DNA of 64,000 nt, taken from NCBI GenBank assembly GCA_021802545.1, contig JAJZRS010000014.1:1-64000 (forward strand), given 5' to 3'. The notes under the pieces were generated by a model. It was not told the DNA's origin and did not search any database. It saw nothing but the letters and a program-made list of their open reading frames with translations. How positions within the stretch are numbered: position 1 is the stretch's first letter; each line of letters opens with the position of its first letter. Positions 39,991 to 51,957 of this stretch are shown here, piece after piece. The translations under genes and the position numbers were made by a program. This DNA is from Pseudomonadota bacterium (GTDB lineage: Bacteria; Pseudomonadota; Gammaproteobacteria; Burkholderiales; JABEVD01).

Positions 39991-41450
39991 AGCCCGAGGT
40001 CTTTCCAGATCGCATCGATGCGGTCTTTCACTTCCCTGCTCATCGCAATGGGCTTGCCCCACTCCCTGGTCGTTTCCCCCGTCCATTTGTTGGTCGCATC
40101 CATGCCCATCTTGCTCCCGAGCCCCGACACGGGACTCGCGAAATCCAGGTAGTCGATCGGCGTATTCTCCACCAGCAGGGTGTCGCGCGCAGGATCCATC
40201 CTGGTCGTGATCGCCCAGATCACTTCCTTCCAGTCGCGGATGTCGATATCGTCGTCGACGACCACGATAAATTTCGTGTACATGAATTGCCTGAGGTAAG
40301 ACCAGACGCCGAACATCACCCTTTTGGCGTGTCCCGGATACTGCTTTTTGATTGAGACGACCGCCAGCCTGTAGGAGCAGCCTTCGGGCGGGAGATAGAA
40401 GTCTTTGATTTCAGGAAACTGCTTCTGCAGAAGCGGGACGAACACTTCGTTGAGGGCGACCCCCAGGACTGCAGGTTCGTCCGGGGGTTTTCCGGTATAG
40501 GTGCTGTGGTAGATCGGATCCTTGCGCATCGTGATGCGCTCGATCGTGAATACAGGGAATCTGTCCTGCTCGTTGTAATAGCCGGTATGGTCGCCGAAAG
40601 GCCCTTCGACGGCAGTGTCTTCCGGATGGATCACGCCTTCGAGGACGATTTCGGCGCTCGCCGGGACTTCCAGGCTCGAACCCAGGCATTTCACGAGCTC
40701 GGTCTTCGATCCTCTCAAGAGTCCGGCGAACTGGTATTCGCTCAGGCTGTCCGGGACGGGGGTGACCGCGCCCAATATGGTTGCGGGATCTGCGCCGAGT
40801 GCGACCGCGACCGGGAAGGGTTTTCCCGGATTTTCAAGGCTGTGGTCCCTGAAATCCAGGGCTCCTCCCCTGTGGGCGAGCCAGCGCATGATCACCTTGT
40901 TCTTGCCGATCACCTGCTGCCGGTAGATGCCAAGGTTCTGGCGGGGCTTGGCAGGGCCGCGGGTCACCACGAGTCCCCAGGTGATGAGCGGCGCTGCATC
41001 ATCCGGCCAGCAGGTCTGGATGGGCAGTCTTGAAAGATCGACGTCTTCGCCTTCCCAGACGATTTCCTGGCAGGGCGCGTTCTTGACGATTTTTGGGGCC
41101 ATGTTGAGCACCTGCTTGAGGACCGGCCATTTTTCCCAGGCATCCTTCAGTCCCCTGGGCGGCTCAGGCTCCTTGAGGTAGGCGAGCAGCTTGCCTATCT
41201 CGCGCAACGCGCCGATGCTTTCTTCCCCCATGCCGAGCGCAACGCGTTCGGGCGTGCCGAACAGGTTGGCGAGTACCGGGAACGCGGAATCCTTGGGGTG
41301 CTCGAAAAGGATGGCCGGGCCATTCGACCGCAATACCCTGTCGCAGATTTCGGTCATTTCGAGATTCGGGTCGATTTCGAGCGAGATGCGCTTCAATTCG
41401 CCGCGCGCTTCGAGCTGCGCGATGAAGTCCCTGAGGTCCTTGTATTTCAT
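39987..41450 (-). CDS. ubiD: 4-hydroxy-3-polyprenylbenzoate decarboxylase
   Basis: 487 aa; [42 protein letters not shown]. Confidence 0.97.
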   Translation of the reverse strand: MKYKDLRDFIAQLEARGELKRISLEIDPNLEMTEICDRVLRSNGPAILFEHPKDSAFPVLANLFGTPERVALGMGEESIGALREIGKLLAYLKEPEPPRGLKDAWEKWPVLKQVLNMAPKIVKNAPCQEIVWEGEDVDLSRLPIQTCWPDDAAPLITWGLVVTRGPAKPRQNLGIYRQQVIGKNKVIMRWLAHRGGALDFRDHSLENPGKPFPVAVALGADPATILGAVTPVPDSLSEYQFAGLLRGSKTELVKCLGSSLEVPASAEIVLEGVIHPEDTAVEGPFGDHTGYYNEQDRFPVFTIERITMRKDPIYHSTYTGKPPDEPAVLGVALNEVFVPLLQKQFPEIKDFYLPPEGCSYRLAVVSIKKQYPGHAKRVMFGVWSYLRQFMYTKFIVVVDDDIDIRDWKEVIWAITTRMDPARDTLLVENTPIDYLDFASPVSGLGSKMGMDATNKWTGETTREWGKPIAMSREVKDRIDAIWKDLGL

Positions 41451-41460
41451 TTGACTGCCT

Positions 41461-41778
41461 TCAACTGTACATTTCCTTTCCGTCGCTGAAATAGAGCCAG
41501 CCCTTGGTGATGCGGTAAATGACCCAGATCGCGTCGATGCCCAGGATGACCCACCCGATCAGAAGAAAATAGGTGATCGATCCGATGAGCGCCCATAATA
41601 TGCTGTACCAGAATGTCCTGATCTGCCATCTGAAATGCGATTCCAGCCAGGTTCCCCTGACATCGGGGAGCTTGACGTAGTTGATGATGACGGCGATCAG
41701 GTAGGTGATGCCGAAAAAGAAGGAGGCCGCTTGCAGCGCATAGACCGCAGGCGTGATGGTCTGTGCCGAATCACGCAA
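41461..41778 (-). CDS. DUF4870-like membrane protein
   Basis: 105 aa; three predicted TM helices, [27 protein letters not shown]. Confidence 0.75.
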   Translation of the reverse strand: MRDSAQTITPAVYALQAASFFFGITYLIAVIINYVKLPDVRGTWLESHFRWQIRTFWYSILWALIGSITYFLLIGWVILGIDAIWVIYRITKGWLYFSDGKEMYS

Positions 41779-42046
41779 GGAGTTTTTCCCGTGCGTTCTT
41801 ATACACGCCCCACAGGAACCAGCCGCGCTTCAGCCATTTGAATGCCCTTGCAGGTTTCCATAGCGCGAACGCGAATGCGGCAAGCGCAGGGATCAAGGGA
41901 TGCGCGCCAAGATAGCGGCCGAGCGCGATGCCTTTGTCGGCTTTGGCAAGCGGCGCCTTCAGGATCTGCGCGCCAGCCGCAAGATCGAGACGCTGCCTCG
42001 CGATTTTGGCCACAAGCGCCTTTTTTCTGCGTTCGAGCGGGCTCAT
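41771..42046 (-). CDS. YqjK-like protein
   Basis: MSPLERRKKALVAKIARQRLDLAAG...FKWLKRGWFLWGVYKN; next to yqjE/yqjD-like genes. Confidence 0.65.
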   Translation of the reverse strand: MSPLERRKKALVAKIARQRLDLAAGAQILKAPLAKADKGIALGRYLGAHPLIPALAAFAFALWKPARAFKWLKRGWFLWGVYKNAREKLLA

Positions 42047-42411
42047 TCCAGTTCGCTCAGGTCTTTGGAGAATTCGGCGAGGCTCTGGGAAAAGAGCCTG
42101 GACCGGGATTTTGCTTTTTTCAGGAAGAGGGCGCCGGAATAGAGGCCGATGATCGAGAAGAAGGCGGCGAGGAGGGAAAGGGCGAGCAGCTTGTCGTTTT
42201 CCCAGAAAGCCACCACGATCAGGATGGCGACGAGGACGACGGCCACCCCCAGGAAGAACAGGGAAAGAATGGCGCAAAGCGCAAGCTTCGCAAACCGCTC
42301 GACTTCTTCCTCGACCTCCAGAGACAAGAGCTCGGCACGGGTTCTTGCTATGCCGATCAGGCTCGCCAGAAGTTGCTTCAGCGAATGGAACAGCCCTTGC
42401 CCTTCACCCAT
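42043..42411 (-). CDS. phage-holin-family/YqjE-like membrane protein
   Basis: 122 aa; two central TM helices, GLFHSLKQLLASLIGIARTRAELLSLEVEEE. Confidence 0.85.
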   Translation of the reverse strand: MGEGQGLFHSLKQLLASLIGIARTRAELLSLEVEEEVERFAKLALCAILSLFFLGVAVVLVAILIVVAFWENDKLLALSLLAAFFSIIGLYSGALFLKKAKSRSRLFSQSLAEFSKDLSELE

Positions 42412-42417
42412 GAAGCT

Positions 42418-42723
42418 TCAACGGCGGCCGATCAGCATGCCGATGACGAGACCGACGCCTGCGGCGATGCCGACGGATTTCCATGGATTTTCCTGGACAT
42501 AATTGTCTGCGACCTCGGCCGCTTCCTTGCCCTTGCCGACCAGAATGTTCTCGGCATCTTTCAGCTTTGCCTTGGCGTCAACGATTTTCTTCTCGAGCTT
42601 TACGCGGCTGGCCGCGAATTTCTCGCCCGCTTCGTTCGCGGTTGCATGGAGAAGTTCTTCTGCATCGGCAATGACGACCTTGAAATCGGCGATCAGCTTG
42701 TCTTTTGATTCGATTGTGCTCAT
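42418..42723 (-). CDS. DUF883 (ElaB/YqjD) family protein
   Basis: 101 aa; helical, C-terminal SVGIAAGVGLVIGMLIGRR anchor. Confidence 0.92.
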   Translation of the reverse strand: MSTIESKDKLIADFKVVIADAEELLHATANEAGEKFAASRVKLEKKIVDAKAKLKDAENILVGKGKEAAEVADNYVQENPWKSVGIAAGVGLVIGMLIGRR

Positions 42724-42793
42724 GAGAACCCCTTTATGTAACTGGTTGTCTTGCTTTCATTATAGGCACGAAGATGGGGGTTTGCCAGCCCAT

Positions 42794-43717
42794 TCAGCCT
42801 GTCAGCGGTTTGGGAATGGGGAATGAAACATTCTCGATCATGCCTTGCTGTTCCGAGACCTCTTCCGCGCCAAGCGCCTTCAGTTTTTCGATCACTTCCC
42901 TGACCAGCGCTTCGGGAGCCGATGCGCCTGCGGTGACGCCCACCGTGTTCTTTCCGAGGAGCCAGGATTCCTGCAGTTCGCCGGCATTGTCGATCATGTG
43001 CGATTCGACATTCCTGGATTGGGCGACTTCCCTCAGCCTGTTGGAATTGGAGCTGTTGGGGGAACCGACAACGATGACCAGATCGCATTTTTCCGAAAGC
43101 GCCTTGACCGCATCCTGGCGATTCTGCGTGGCATAGCAGATGTCGTCCTTTTTCGGGCCGACGATATTGGGAAAGCGGGCCTTGAGGGCTGCGACGGTTT
43201 TCGATGCGTCGTCCATCGAAAGGGTGGTCTGGGTCACGAAGGCGAGACGCTCTGGATCATTCACACGGAGACCCGGCACGTCTTCGGGGCCCTCGACGAG
43301 ATACATGCCGCCCACCGACTGGCCCATGGTGCCTTCGACTTCCGGATGTCCGGCATGGCCGATCATGATCACTTCGCGGCCGCTCTCCCGCATCCGGGTC
43401 ACCTCGACATGGACTTTCGTGACGAGCGGGCAGGTGGCGTCGAAAAGCCTGAATCCGGCCTCCTCAGCCTGCCTGCGCACGGAAAGCGGCACGCCGTGCG
43501 CGCTGAATACCAGGGTCGCGCCCTGCGGGACGTCGGCAAGATCCTCGACGAATACCGCCCCCTTCTTCTTGAGATCGTCGACCACGAACTTGTTGTGGAC
43601 GACCTCGTGGCGCACGTAGATGGGCGCGCCGAAACTGGCGAGCGCCCGTTCTACAATCTCGATGGCGCGGTCGACGCCGGCGCAGAAGCCCCTCGGGTTG
43701 GCGAGCAGCACTTTCAT
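42794..43717 (-). CDS. ispH: 4-hydroxy-3-methylbut-2-enyl diphosphate reductase
   Basis: [54 protein letters not shown]; start at ATG 43717. Confidence 0.97.
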   Translation of the reverse strand: MKVLLANPRGFCAGVDRAIEIVERALASFGAPIYVRHEVVHNKFVVDDLKKKGAVFVEDLADVPQGATLVFSAHGVPLSVRRQAEEAGFRLFDATCPLVTKVHVEVTRMRESGREVIMIGHAGHPEVEGTMGQSVGGMYLVEGPEDVPGLRVNDPERLAFVTQTTLSMDDASKTVAALKARFPNIVGPKKDDICYATQNRQDAVKALSEKCDLVIVVGSPNSSNSNRLREVAQSRNVESHMIDNAGELQESWLLGKNTVGVTAGASAPEALVREVIEKLKALGAEEVSEQQGMIENVSFPIPKPLTG

Positions 43718-44181
43718 GATTTTCCCTTCTTCATGCTGTCCAGGATCAGAAGGGCCGCGCCCAGCGTGATGGCCGAGTCGGCCAGGTTGAAGGCGGGAAA
43801 ATGATGGTTCGCGAGATGGAAATCCAGGAAATCGACGACATGGCCGATCCTGATCCTGTCGACGAGGTTCCCCAGTGCGCCGCCCAGGACCATGCTCAGG
43901 GCAAAGCTGAACAGCATCTCTTTCCTGTGTTTTCTGAGCAGGTGGAGGATGAAAAGGGATGCGGCGAGCGCAATGGCGATGAAGAAGCCGCGCTGCCATC
44001 CGCTCGCGTCGTTCAGCATGCTGAACGCAGCGCCCTTGTTGTAGAGCAGGACGAGGCTGAAGACGGGCGCGACAACGATTTCACCCTTGTCGGCCAGCAA
44101 TGACACGATTTCGAATTTGCTCGCCTGGTCGATGATGACGATCAGGATGCTCAGGAGGAGCCAGCGCGTCCAATCAGGCAT
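43714..44181 (-). CDS. lspA: signal peptidase II
   Basis: [37 protein letters not shown]. Confidence 0.97.
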   Translation of the reverse strand: MPDWTRWLLLSILIVIIDQASKFEIVSLLADKGEIVVAPVFSLVLLYNKGAAFSMLNDASGWQRGFFIAIALAASLFILHLLRKHRKEMLFSFALSMVLGGALGNLVDRIRIGHVVDFLDFHLANHHFPAFNLADSAITLGAALLILDSMKKGKS

Positions 44182-46936
44182 GGTGCCGCTCCTCTCCTTT
44201 GCCGTAGAGATTCTGAGTGCAGCGGCCGCAGATCGACGGGTGATCCGGGTCGATTCCGACATCCTCGCGGTAATGCCAGCAGCGTTCGCATTTGGCGTGC
44301 GTGCTGGCTTTCACTGTCACGTATTCATCCTCGGTCTTTTTCAGAACCGCTTTCGAGGTCACCAGAACGAAGCGCAAATCGTCTCCGAGCGAAAACAGCA
44401 GATCGTATTTCTCGCCGCTTGCCCCGATTTCGATTTCGGCGGCAAGGGACGAGCCGATGAGTCCGGATTGCCTCGTCTCTTCCAGGTGTTTCTGCGCCTC
44501 CGACCGGTATTCGCGAAGCTTCGCCCATTTCGAAAGGAGGGCGTCTGCATCTTCGAATATGGGAAATTCGTGCCATGTCTGATAAAAGACGCTTTGCTCG
44601 GCATTCGACGTGAAATGCTCCCAGGCTTCTTCGGCGGTGAAGGAGAGGATCGGGGCGAGGAGCTTCACGAGGCTCTGCAGAAGATGGTGAAGCGCGCTCT
44701 GCGCCGAGCGGCGCGCGGCCGATTGCTCGCCGGACGTGTACAGCCTGTCCTTCAGAATGTCTAGATAGAAGCCGCCCAGATCTTCAGAGCAGAAATGATG
44801 CAGGCGCTGGGCGACGACGTGGAACTCGTATTGGGCGTAATGGCCGTCCAGTTCCTTTTGCAGGCTCGCTGCAAGCGCCACGGCATAGCGGTCTATTTCA
44901 AGCCAGTGCGAAGGCGGCAGGCCGTCTTTTTCCATGTCGAAATCGGCGAGGTTGGCGAGCAGGAAGCGGATCGTGTTTCTGATCCTCCTGTAGCTTTCCG
45001 TGACCCGCTTCAATATTTCGTCGGAGATCGACAACTCGCCCGAGTAATCGGTCGATGCGACCCAGAGCCTCAGTATATCGGCGCCCAGTGTATCCATCAC
45101 CTTCTGGGGGCTGACGACGTTGCCCTTCGATTTGCTCATCTTGTGGCCCTGGGCGTCGACGACGAAACCATGGGTGAGGAGCGCTGCGTAGGGCGCCTGG
45201 GAATCGATCGCGCAACCCGAAAGGAGCGAAGACTGGAACCATCCCCTGTGCTGATCCGACCCTTCGAGATAGAGGTCGGCGGGGTAGGCGAGGGCTTCCC
45301 TTTTTCTCAGCACGGAAAAATGCGTGGTGCCCGAGTCGAACCAGACGTCCAGCGTGTCGCTCAGTTTCTCGTATGCAGGATCGATCCCGAGATCCATGGG
45401 ATTCAGGGAGAACCAGGCCTCGATCCCCGATTGCTCGATTTTTTTCGCGACTTGCTCGAGGATCGCAGGCGTATCGGGATGAAGTTCGCCTGTTTCCTTG
45501 TGGACGAAGAAGGGAATGGGCACGCCCCAGTTCCGCTGCCTGGAAATGCACCAGTCCGGCCGTTTGGCGATCATGCCTTCCAGCCTCGCCCTTCCCCAAG
45601 AGGGGAAGAATTCCGTTTTTTCGACTGCTCTTTCAGCGATCTCCCTGAGGTTCTTCGAATCCATGCCGATGAACCATTGGGCGGTGGCGCGGAAAATGAT
45701 CGGGCTTTTGTGCCGCCAGCAATGGGGATAGCTGTGCCGGATCTGCTCGGCTTTCAGCAGATGGCCGCTTTTCTCGAGGAGTTCGATGACGGCCGGATTC
45801 GCCTTCCATACGGAGAGCCCGCCGAAAAGCGGCACGCTCGTGAAGAATTTTCCGTCTCCCCCGACCGGATTGTCGACCTTCAGCCTGTAGGTCAGGCCGA
45901 CGAGATAGTCGTCGAGGCCGTGCGCAGGTGCGGTGTGGACGGCGCCCGTTCCGGCGTCCAGCGTGACATGCTCGCCGAGAATGACAGGCACCTGCCTGTC
46001 GTAGAAGGGATGCTTCAGCAATACATGCTCGAGGCGGCTTCCCGAAGCGCCTCCCGAGATGATTGCCTGATCGATCCCGTAGCGCTTCAAGGCGTCCTCG
46101 CGCAGCTCATCGGCGAGCACCAGATATTCGCGGCCTGTGTCGATGACGTCGTAATGGAAATGGGGATTCAGGCAGACCGCTTCGTTTGCGGGCAGCGTCC
46201 ATGGGGTCGTGGTCCAGATCACGAAGTGCACGGGTTTGTCGCGATCGAAGGCATGGGCGCCTTCGATCCTGCCCCAGAAACCTGCCCTGTCGATGACCTC
46301 GAATTTCACGTCGATCGCAGGAGAAGTCTTGTCCTCGTACTCGACTTCGGCTTCAGCCAGGGCGGAGCCGCAATCGGTGCACCAGTTGACGGGCTTCTGC
46401 CCCCTGTAGACATGCCCGTTTTCGAGTATTTTGCCGAGCGCCCTCACGATGTCTGCTTCTGTTGCGAAATTCATGGTGAGATAGGGATTGTCCCAGTCGC
46501 CCAGGACGCCGAGACGGATGAAGTCGCGCTTCTGGTTCTCGACCTGGGTTGCCGCGTAATCCCTGCACAGCCGTCTGAATTCTTCGGGAGAGACCTCTTT
46601 GTCGCCGAGCTGCTTCTCCACCATCAGTTCGATGGGCAGGCCGTGGCAATCCCATCCCGGCACGTAGGGGGCGTCAAATCCCGAGAGTGTCTTGGACTTG
46701 ACGATGATGTCCTTCAGGATCTTGTTGACTGCATGACCGATGTGGATGTCGCCGTTGGCATAGGGCGGGCCGTCGTGGAGGACGAATTTCTTCCTGCCTG
46801 ACGAAGCTGCCCTGATTTTTTCATAGCGATTCTGTTTGCGCCATGCATCGAGCATGCCCGGCTCGCGCTTCGCGAGATCGCCGCGCATCGGAAAAAGCGT
46901 GTCGGGGAGATTCAGTGTCTTCTTGTAGTCTGTCAT
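44174..46936 (-). CDS. ileS: isoleucyl-tRNA synthetase
   Basis: [47 protein letters not shown]-terminal zinc motif [12 protein letters not shown]. Confidence 0.98.
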   Translation of the reverse strand: MTDYKKTLNLPDTLFPMRGDLAKREPGMLDAWRKQNRYEKIRAASSGRKKFVLHDGPPYANGDIHIGHAVNKILKDIIVKSKTLSGFDAPYVPGWDCHGLPIELMVEKQLGDKEVSPEEFRRLCRDYAATQVENQKRDFIRLGVLGDWDNPYLTMNFATEADIVRALGKILENGHVYRGQKPVNWCTDCGSALAEAEVEYEDKTSPAIDVKFEVIDRAGFWGRIEGAHAFDRDKPVHFVIWTTTPWTLPANEAVCLNPHFHYDVIDTGREYLVLADELREDALKRYGIDQAIISGGASGSRLEHVLLKHPFYDRQVPVILGEHVTLDAGTGAVHTAPAHGLDDYLVGLTYRLKVDNPVGGDGKFFTSVPLFGGLSVWKANPAVIELLEKSGHLLKAEQIRHSYPHCWRHKSPIIFRATAQWFIGMDSKNLREIAERAVEKTEFFPSWGRARLEGMIAKRPDWCISRQRNWGVPIPFFVHKETGELHPDTPAILEQVAKKIEQSGIEAWFSLNPMDLGIDPAYEKLSDTLDVWFDSGTTHFSVLRKREALAYPADLYLEGSDQHRGWFQSSLLSGCAIDSQAPYAALLTHGFVVDAQGHKMSKSKGNVVSPQKVMDTLGADILRLWVASTDYSGELSISDEILKRVTESYRRIRNTIRFLLANLADFDMEKDGLPPSHWLEIDRYAVALAASLQKELDGHYAQYEFHVVAQRLHHFCSEDLGGFYLDILKDRLYTSGEQSAARRSAQSALHHLLQSLVKLLAPILSFTAEEAWEHFTSNAEQSVFYQTWHEFPIFEDADALLSKWAKLREYRSEAQKHLEETRQSGLIGSSLAAEIEIGASGEKYDLLFSLGDDLRFVLVTSKAVLKKTEDEYVTVKASTHAKCERCWHYREDVGIDPDHPSICGRCTQNLYGKGEERHHA

Positions 46937-46937
46937 A

Positions 46938-47858
46938 TCATTTTTCAAAATATCGCCTGGCATCGAGAACGTCCTGCCCGATCCTTGCCTTCAACGTTTC
47001 GAGGTCGGGAAATTTCTCTTCCTCGCGCAATTTGAACAGAAAATCGACCTGTACGCGAGTGCCATAGATATTCCCTGCGAAATCGAAAAGATGCACCTCG
47101 AGCACCGGCTTTCCTTCGCGCACGACGGTGGGGCGGACGCCCAGGCTCGCCACGCCCCTGACCGGCGCATCATGGATGCCGCGAACTTCGACCACGTGGA
47201 TGCCGGAAAGGGGAGGCTTGTTGTGCTTGAGCCTGATGTTCGCGGTCGGAAAGCCGAGCGTATGGCCGAGCTTGTTGCCGTGGATGACGCGTCCGACGAT
47301 GCTGTAGTTTCGCCCCAGGAAGCGTTTCGCCAATTCGAAGTTTCCCGACCCTACAGCCTCCCTGACGAGGGTGCTGGAAATCCTCTGGTTTTCCGCCTTC
47401 ACGCTGTGCATCGCCTCGACTTCGAATCCCAGTTTTTTCCCGGCTGCCAGTATCGAAGCGAAATTGCCGGTTCGATTCGCGCCGTAGCGGAAATCGTCGC
47501 CGATCAGCACCCATTTCGCATTCAGGTGCGAATGGATCTTGGTTTCGAATTCGGAGGCTTTCATTTCGGCGAAATGCGCATTAAATCTGCAAATATGCAC
47601 GCGTTTTATGCCGAGTTTCGCGAAGATGGACAGCTTTTCGCGTATGTCCGTCAGCCTGGCGGGCGCATGTTCCGGATCGAAGAATTCGCGCGGATGCGGT
47701 TCGAAAGTCATGACGCAGGGTGGGATCCCGAGGCGCCCCGCCTGCTCGACAAGCCGCCCGAGTACGGCCTGATGGCCGATGTGGACGCCGTCGAAATTGC
47801 CTATCGTGAGCGCGACGGGTGGTCCGGATTGTTCGGGGATTCCTCGGAAAACCAGCAT
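46938..47858 (-). CDS. ribF: bifunctional riboflavin kinase/FAD synthetase
   Basis: 306 aa; [28 protein letters not shown]. Confidence 0.97.
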   Translation of the reverse strand: MLVFRGIPEQSGPPVALTIGNFDGVHIGHQAVLGRLVEQAGRLGIPPCVMTFEPHPREFFDPEHAPARLTDIREKLSIFAKLGIKRVHICRFNAHFAEMKASEFETKIHSHLNAKWVLIGDDFRYGANRTGNFASILAAGKKLGFEVEAMHSVKAENQRISSTLVREAVGSGNFELAKRFLGRNYSIVGRVIHGNKLGHTLGFPTANIRLKHNKPPLSGIHVVEVRGIHDAPVRGVASLGVRPTVVREGKPVLEVHLFDFAGNIYGTRVQVDFLFKLREEEKFPDLETLKARIGQDVLDARRYFEK

Positions 47859-47903
47859 GACTTCAAGATGAAATGAATGATTTTACTGCTTGTTCCCGCG
47901 AAT

Positions 47904-49031
47904 TCAAAGCATGGCCTTGAGGGCATTCCACCAGTGGGTCAGCCACCCCGCCTTTTCCACAGGGGTCAATGCGACCAGCGGCGCTTGAACGATTTCGCGG
48001 TTTCCGTCGCCCAATGTCAGCTTGCCGACGATCTGGCCCTTCTGCAATGGGAGGGGAGCGTTCTTCTGGAGGTCCATGACGGGCTTCAGCCCGGCATAGC
48101 CGCCCCTGGGCACGGTCACCCAGACGTCTTTTGCAGGGCCAACCGGGATTTGCGCAGGGTTTGCCGCAAAATCCTTCATCCGTCCGATTTCCTGCCCTGC
48201 GCTGTAGGCCTTGTGCGTCTCGAAAAAGCGATAGCCGTAATCCAGCAGCGCTTCGGCCGCCTTCGCGCTCGCTTCCCGCGTCGAAGAGCCGAGCACGACT
48301 GCGATCAGCCTGTGTCCGTCGCGCACTGCCGTGGCGTCCAGGCAGAAACCGGCCTCGTCGGTATGCCCTGTTTTCATTCCAGTCACGGTCGCATCGCTGA
48401 ACACCAGCGGGTTCCAGTTCTTTTGGGTGATGCGGTTGTAGGTGAAGGTTTTTTCTCCGAAATAGTGCAGGTACTGGGGATAGCTTCCGATGATGGCTTC
48501 GGTCAAAAGGCCGATATCCCTTGCACTGGTCAGATGATCGGGAGAAGGCAGTCCGTTCACGTCGACGAAATGCGTTTCCGTCATGCCGAGCTTCTGCGCC
48601 GTGGCATTCATCATCTGCACGAAGCTTGTCGCATTGCCTGCAATGGCCTCAGCGATCGCGATCGCTGCATCGTTTCCCGATACCACCACCATGCCCTGCA
48701 GCGCTTCTTCAACCGTGACCGGCAGTCCTGGCTGAAGAAACATGGTCGAGCCGCCGGCCTTCCATGCTGCCACGCTGACATTCAGGTTCTGGTCGAGCTT
48801 GAGGCTGCCGCTCGATAAAGCCTGGAAGGCGAGATAGGCCGTCATCAGCTTCGTCAGGCTTGCAGGCGGAACACGTTTGTCGGCATCGTGCGCTGCCAGC
48901 AGCTGTCCCGATGCGGGGTCGAATAGCGCGTAATTGCGCGCGTCAACCATTGGTGCGCCCGGGACGGGCAGGGGGTCGGCGAGCGCATTGAGCGCAACGA
49001 AGAGCATTGCGCCGGGGATGAGTCGTTTCAT
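47904..49031 (-). CDS. dacC: D-alanyl-D-alanine carboxypeptidase (PBP5/6 type)
   Basis: 375 aa; signal peptide, PPASLTKLMTAY (SxxK), SGNDAAIAIAEAIAG (SGN), MKTGHTDEAG (KTG). Confidence 0.93.
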   Translation of the reverse strand: MKRLIPGAMLFVALNALADPLPVPGAPMVDARNYALFDPASGQLLAAHDADKRVPPASLTKLMTAYLAFQALSSGSLKLDQNLNVSVAAWKAGGSTMFLQPGLPVTVEEALQGMVVVSGNDAAIAIAEAIAGNATSFVQMMNATAQKLGMTETHFVDVNGLPSPDHLTSARDIGLLTEAIIGSYPQYLHYFGEKTFTYNRITQKNWNPLVFSDATVTGMKTGHTDEAGFCLDATAVRDGHRLIAVVLGSSTREASAKAAEALLDYGYRFFETHKAYSAGQEIGRMKDFAANPAQIPVGPAKDVWVTVPRGGYAGLKPVMDLQKNAPLPLQKGQIVGKLTLGDGNREIVQAPLVALTPVEKAGWLTHWWNALKAML

Positions 49032-49076
49032 GGGGTTTCCTATGCAGTCGAGGATCCAGGCAAGTCAGATCGAAGA

Positions 49077-49097
49077 CGGGGGGAGAAGTTCCCCCCG
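49077..49097. terminator. GC-rich hairpin (CGGGGGGA-GAAGT-TCCCCCCG), terminator-like
   Basis: 8-bp perfect stem just downstream of cysN (minus strand); no clear U tract. Confidence 0.4.
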
Positions 49098-49125
49098 ATT
49101 CTGCAATTATACGGAAACCTGAAAT

Positions 49126-50361
49126 TCAGGTCATCATGCCTGCAGCGACCGTGTTGTTGGTCGCCTCGTCGATCAGGATGAAGCTTCCCGTCGCCCGGTT
49201 CTTCGCATAGCTGTCAGAGGCGAGCGCCTGCTGGACCTTGAAGCCGATTTTCGCGATGTCGTTCATGGAAAGTGCATCCTGCCCCGTTTCCTTTTCCAGG
49301 GTGTTGACGTTCACCCTGTAATCGATGCTGCTGAAGGCTATCCTTGCCGTTTTCGTCGCATGCTTGATCAGGTATCTGCGCTGCATGTCTAGCGGCTCGT
49401 CCGCGAGCCAGCAGAGCATCGCCTCGAACTGCTTGTCGAGCTGGGGAAGATTGCCCGCTTTGACGATCATGTCGCCCCGGGAGATGTCGATCTCGTCTTC
49501 GAGCAGCAGGGTGACCGACTGGGGTGCGACGGCTTCGATGAGCGGGCCGTCATAGGTCGATATTTCCCTGATTTTAGTCGTTCTCCCGGAAGGCAGGATC
49601 GCGACTTCGTCTCCGACCATGATGCTGCCCGATTCGATCCGGCCCATGTATCCTCTGAAATCGCCCCATTTGCATACCCACTGCACGGGGAAACGGAAGT
49701 CTTCGGTATTGATGTCGTGGTCGATCTCGATATTCTCGAGTACCGACATCAGCGTTTCTCCTTCGTACCACGGCATGCTGTTTCCGCGCTCGACGACATT
49801 GTCTCCGACCAGCGCCGACATCGGGATGGGAATGATGTTCGCGAGGCCGAGCTTTGCCGCGAAATCGTGAAATTCGGCCATGATGGATTCGAACACTTCC
49901 CTGGAATACCCGACGAGGTCCATCTTGTTGACTGCGACGACGAGATGCGGGATGCCGACCAGGCTGGCGAGATAGGCGTGGCGTTTCGTCTGGGTGAGCA
50001 CTCCGCGTCTTGCGTCGATCAGGATGATGGCGAGATTCGCGGTGGATGCGCCGGTCACCATGTTCCGGGTGTACTGTTCGTGCCCAGGGGTGTCGGCAAT
50101 GATGAATTTCCGCTTGGGGGTCGCGAAATAGCGGTAGGCGACATCGATCGTGATGCCCTGTTCCCGCTCGGCCTGCAGCCCGTCGGTGAGGAGCGAGAGA
50201 TCGATGCCTTCGATGCCGCGGCGTCTCGTGGTGTGCTCGATTGCATTGAGCTGGTCTTCGAAGATCGACTTGGAGTCGTGCAGCAGCCTGCCGATCAGGG
50301 TGCTCTTCCCGTCGTCCACGCTCCCCGAGGTGATGAAGCGCAAGAGTTCGATATGTTCCAT
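49126..50361 (-). CDS. cysN: sulfate adenylyltransferase subunit 1
   Basis: 411 aa; SGSVDDGKSTLIGRLLHDSK, ADTPGHEQYTRNMVTGAS, VVAVNKMDLV GTPase motifs. Confidence 0.96.
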   Translation of the reverse strand: MEHIELLRFITSGSVDDGKSTLIGRLLHDSKSIFEDQLNAIEHTTRRRGIEGIDLSLLTDGLQAEREQGITIDVAYRYFATPKRKFIIADTPGHEQYTRNMVTGASTANLAIILIDARRGVLTQTKRHAYLASLVGIPHLVVAVNKMDLVGYSREVFESIMAEFHDFAAKLGLANIIPIPMSALVGDNVVERGNSMPWYEGETLMSVLENIEIDHDINTEDFRFPVQWVCKWGDFRGYMGRIESGSIMVGDEVAILPSGRTTKIREISTYDGPLIEAVAPQSVTLLLEDEIDISRGDMIVKAGNLPQLDKQFEAMLCWLADEPLDMQRRYLIKHATKTARIAFSSIDYRVNVNTLEKETGQDALSMNDIAKIGFKVQQALASDSYAKNRATGSFILIDEATNNTVAAGMMT

Positions 50362-51281
50362 CAGAAATATCCTTCCTTTTTCCTGAGTTCCATGGAAGCT
50401 TCGGAGGTCTGGTCGTCCATCCTGGTTGCTCCCCGTTCGGTGATTCTCGTCACCGCCGTCTCATTGATGATCTCGTCATAGGTGGAGGCGCTCGATTCGA
50501 CAGGGCAGGTGCAGGTCATGTCGCCGACCGTCCTGAAGCGCACCGAGATTTCCTCGACCTTTTCTCCGTCGAGCGGCGCAACGAGATCGGAGACGGGGAC
50601 GAGGCTGTTTCCTCTTCTGATCACCTGTCTCTTGTGGGCGAAATAAATATTCGGGATTTCGAGCTGCTCCCTGGCGATGTACTGCCAGACATCCATTTCC
50701 GTCCAGTTGCTGATGGGAAAGACGCGGATGTTTTCTCCGGGATGAACCCTTGCGTTGTAGAGGTCCCACAATTCCGGTCGCTGGTTCTTGGGATCCCACT
50801 GGCCGAATTCGTCCCTGAAGGAGAAGATGCGCTCCTTGGCCCTCGCCTTTTCCTCGTCCCGCCTGGCACCGCCTATGCAGGCATCGAACCTGTGTTCGGC
50901 GATCGCATCGAGCAGGGTGATTGACTGGAAGGCGTTTCTGCTCTGTCCCGGGTGCTTCAGGATGACGCGCTTTTGCCTGATCGAATCTTCCATGGAGCTC
51001 ACGACCAACCGCTCCCCGAGCTCGAGCGCACGCTTGTTCCTGAAGTAGATCACCTCCGGAAAATTGTGCCCCGTATCGATGTGCAGCAGCGGGAATGGAA
51101 ATTTCGCAGGCCTGAACGCCTTTTCGGCCAGGCGCAAGAGGACGATGGAATCCTTGCCTCCGGAAAAGAGCAAGGCAGGGTTGCTGCATTCTGCGGCAAC
51201 TTCGCGCATGATGTGGATCGCTTCGCTCTCGAGTATGTCGAGGTGGTCGAGCTTTTTGTGGAATGCCTGAAGGTTCCCCAT
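50361..51281 (-). CDS. cysD: sulfate adenylyltransferase subunit 2
   Basis: 306 aa; LLFSGGKDSIVLLRLAEKAF, HIDTGHNFPEVIYFR. Confidence 0.97.
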   Translation of the reverse strand: MGNLQAFHKKLDHLDILESEAIHIMREVAAECSNPALLFSGGKDSIVLLRLAEKAFRPAKFPFPLLHIDTGHNFPEVIYFRNKRALELGERLVVSSMEDSIRQKRVILKHPGQSRNAFQSITLLDAIAEHRFDACIGGARRDEEKARAKERIFSFRDEFGQWDPKNQRPELWDLYNARVHPGENIRVFPISNWTEMDVWQYIAREQLEIPNIYFAHKRQVIRRGNSLVPVSDLVAPLDGEKVEEISVRFRTVGDMTCTCPVESSASTYDEIINETAVTRITERGATRMDDQTSEASMELRKKEGYF

Positions 51282-51282
51282 G

Positions 51283-51957
51283 TTATGCCTTTTTCCTGTG
51301 TAGTCCGCATTCTTTGCTTGAGGTGTCTTCCCACCACCAGCGCCCTGCGCGAATGTCCTCGCCTTTTGTGATGGCGCGCGTGCAGGGGGAGCAGCCTATG
51401 CTGGGATATCCCCGGTCGTGCAGTGCATTGTAGGGAACGCCTTGCAATTGGATGTAATTCCATATTTCAGCTTCGCTCCATTCGAGGAGCGGGTTGAACT
51501 TGTAAAGGCCGTTGCCCGAATCAAACTCGGATGCATTGAGGCCGGTCCTGGTTTGCGACTGCTGACGACGCATGCCGGTGATCCACGAGCCATGGCCTTC
51601 GAGCGCTCTTGAGAGCGGCTCGACCTTCCTGATCTCGCAGCAGGAACGCCTCAGCTCGACCGAATCGTAGAAGGCGTTCGGCCCGTGCGTCTCGAGATAG
51701 GCTTCGACCGCCTGCGCCTTCGGGAAATAGACGGAAAGGTCGATCCGGTAGTGCTCCTTCGTCTTTTGCATGAGCGCATAGGTTTCCTCGGGAAGGCGCC
51801 CCGTGTCGATCGTGAAGACCGAGACGGGAATGCCGTGCCTTGCGATCATGTCGGTCAGCACCATGTCCTCCAGGCTGAAACTGCTCGCGAAGCATGCCTT
51901 TGCATGGTTTGCGGCAATGAATTCCAGATCGATGCGCAGTTTTTCGATTTTTTCCAT
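51283..51957 (-). CDS. cysH: assimilatory adenylyl-sulfate (APS) reductase
   Basis: 224 aa; CCEIRKVEPL and GCSPCTRA four-Cys [4Fe-4S] signature, SSKECGLH C-terminal motif. Confidence 0.94.
   Translation of the reverse strand: MEKIEKLRIDLEFIAANHAKACFASSFSLEDMVLTDMIARHGIPVSVFTIDTGRLPEETYALMQKTKEHYRIDLSVYFPKAQAVEAYLETHGPNAFYDSVELRRSCCEIRKVEPLSRALEGHGSWITGMRRQQSQTRTGLNASEFDSGNGLYKFNPLLEWSEAEIWNYIQLQGVPYNALHDRGYPSIGCSPCTRAITKGEDIRAGRWWWEDTSSKECGLHRKKA

Noticed and set aside
44795-46801. 668-aa plus-strand ORF opposite ileS
   Set aside because: Shadow ORF from codon bias on the opposite strand; ileS motifs are full-length and intact, and this ORF has no recognisable domain.
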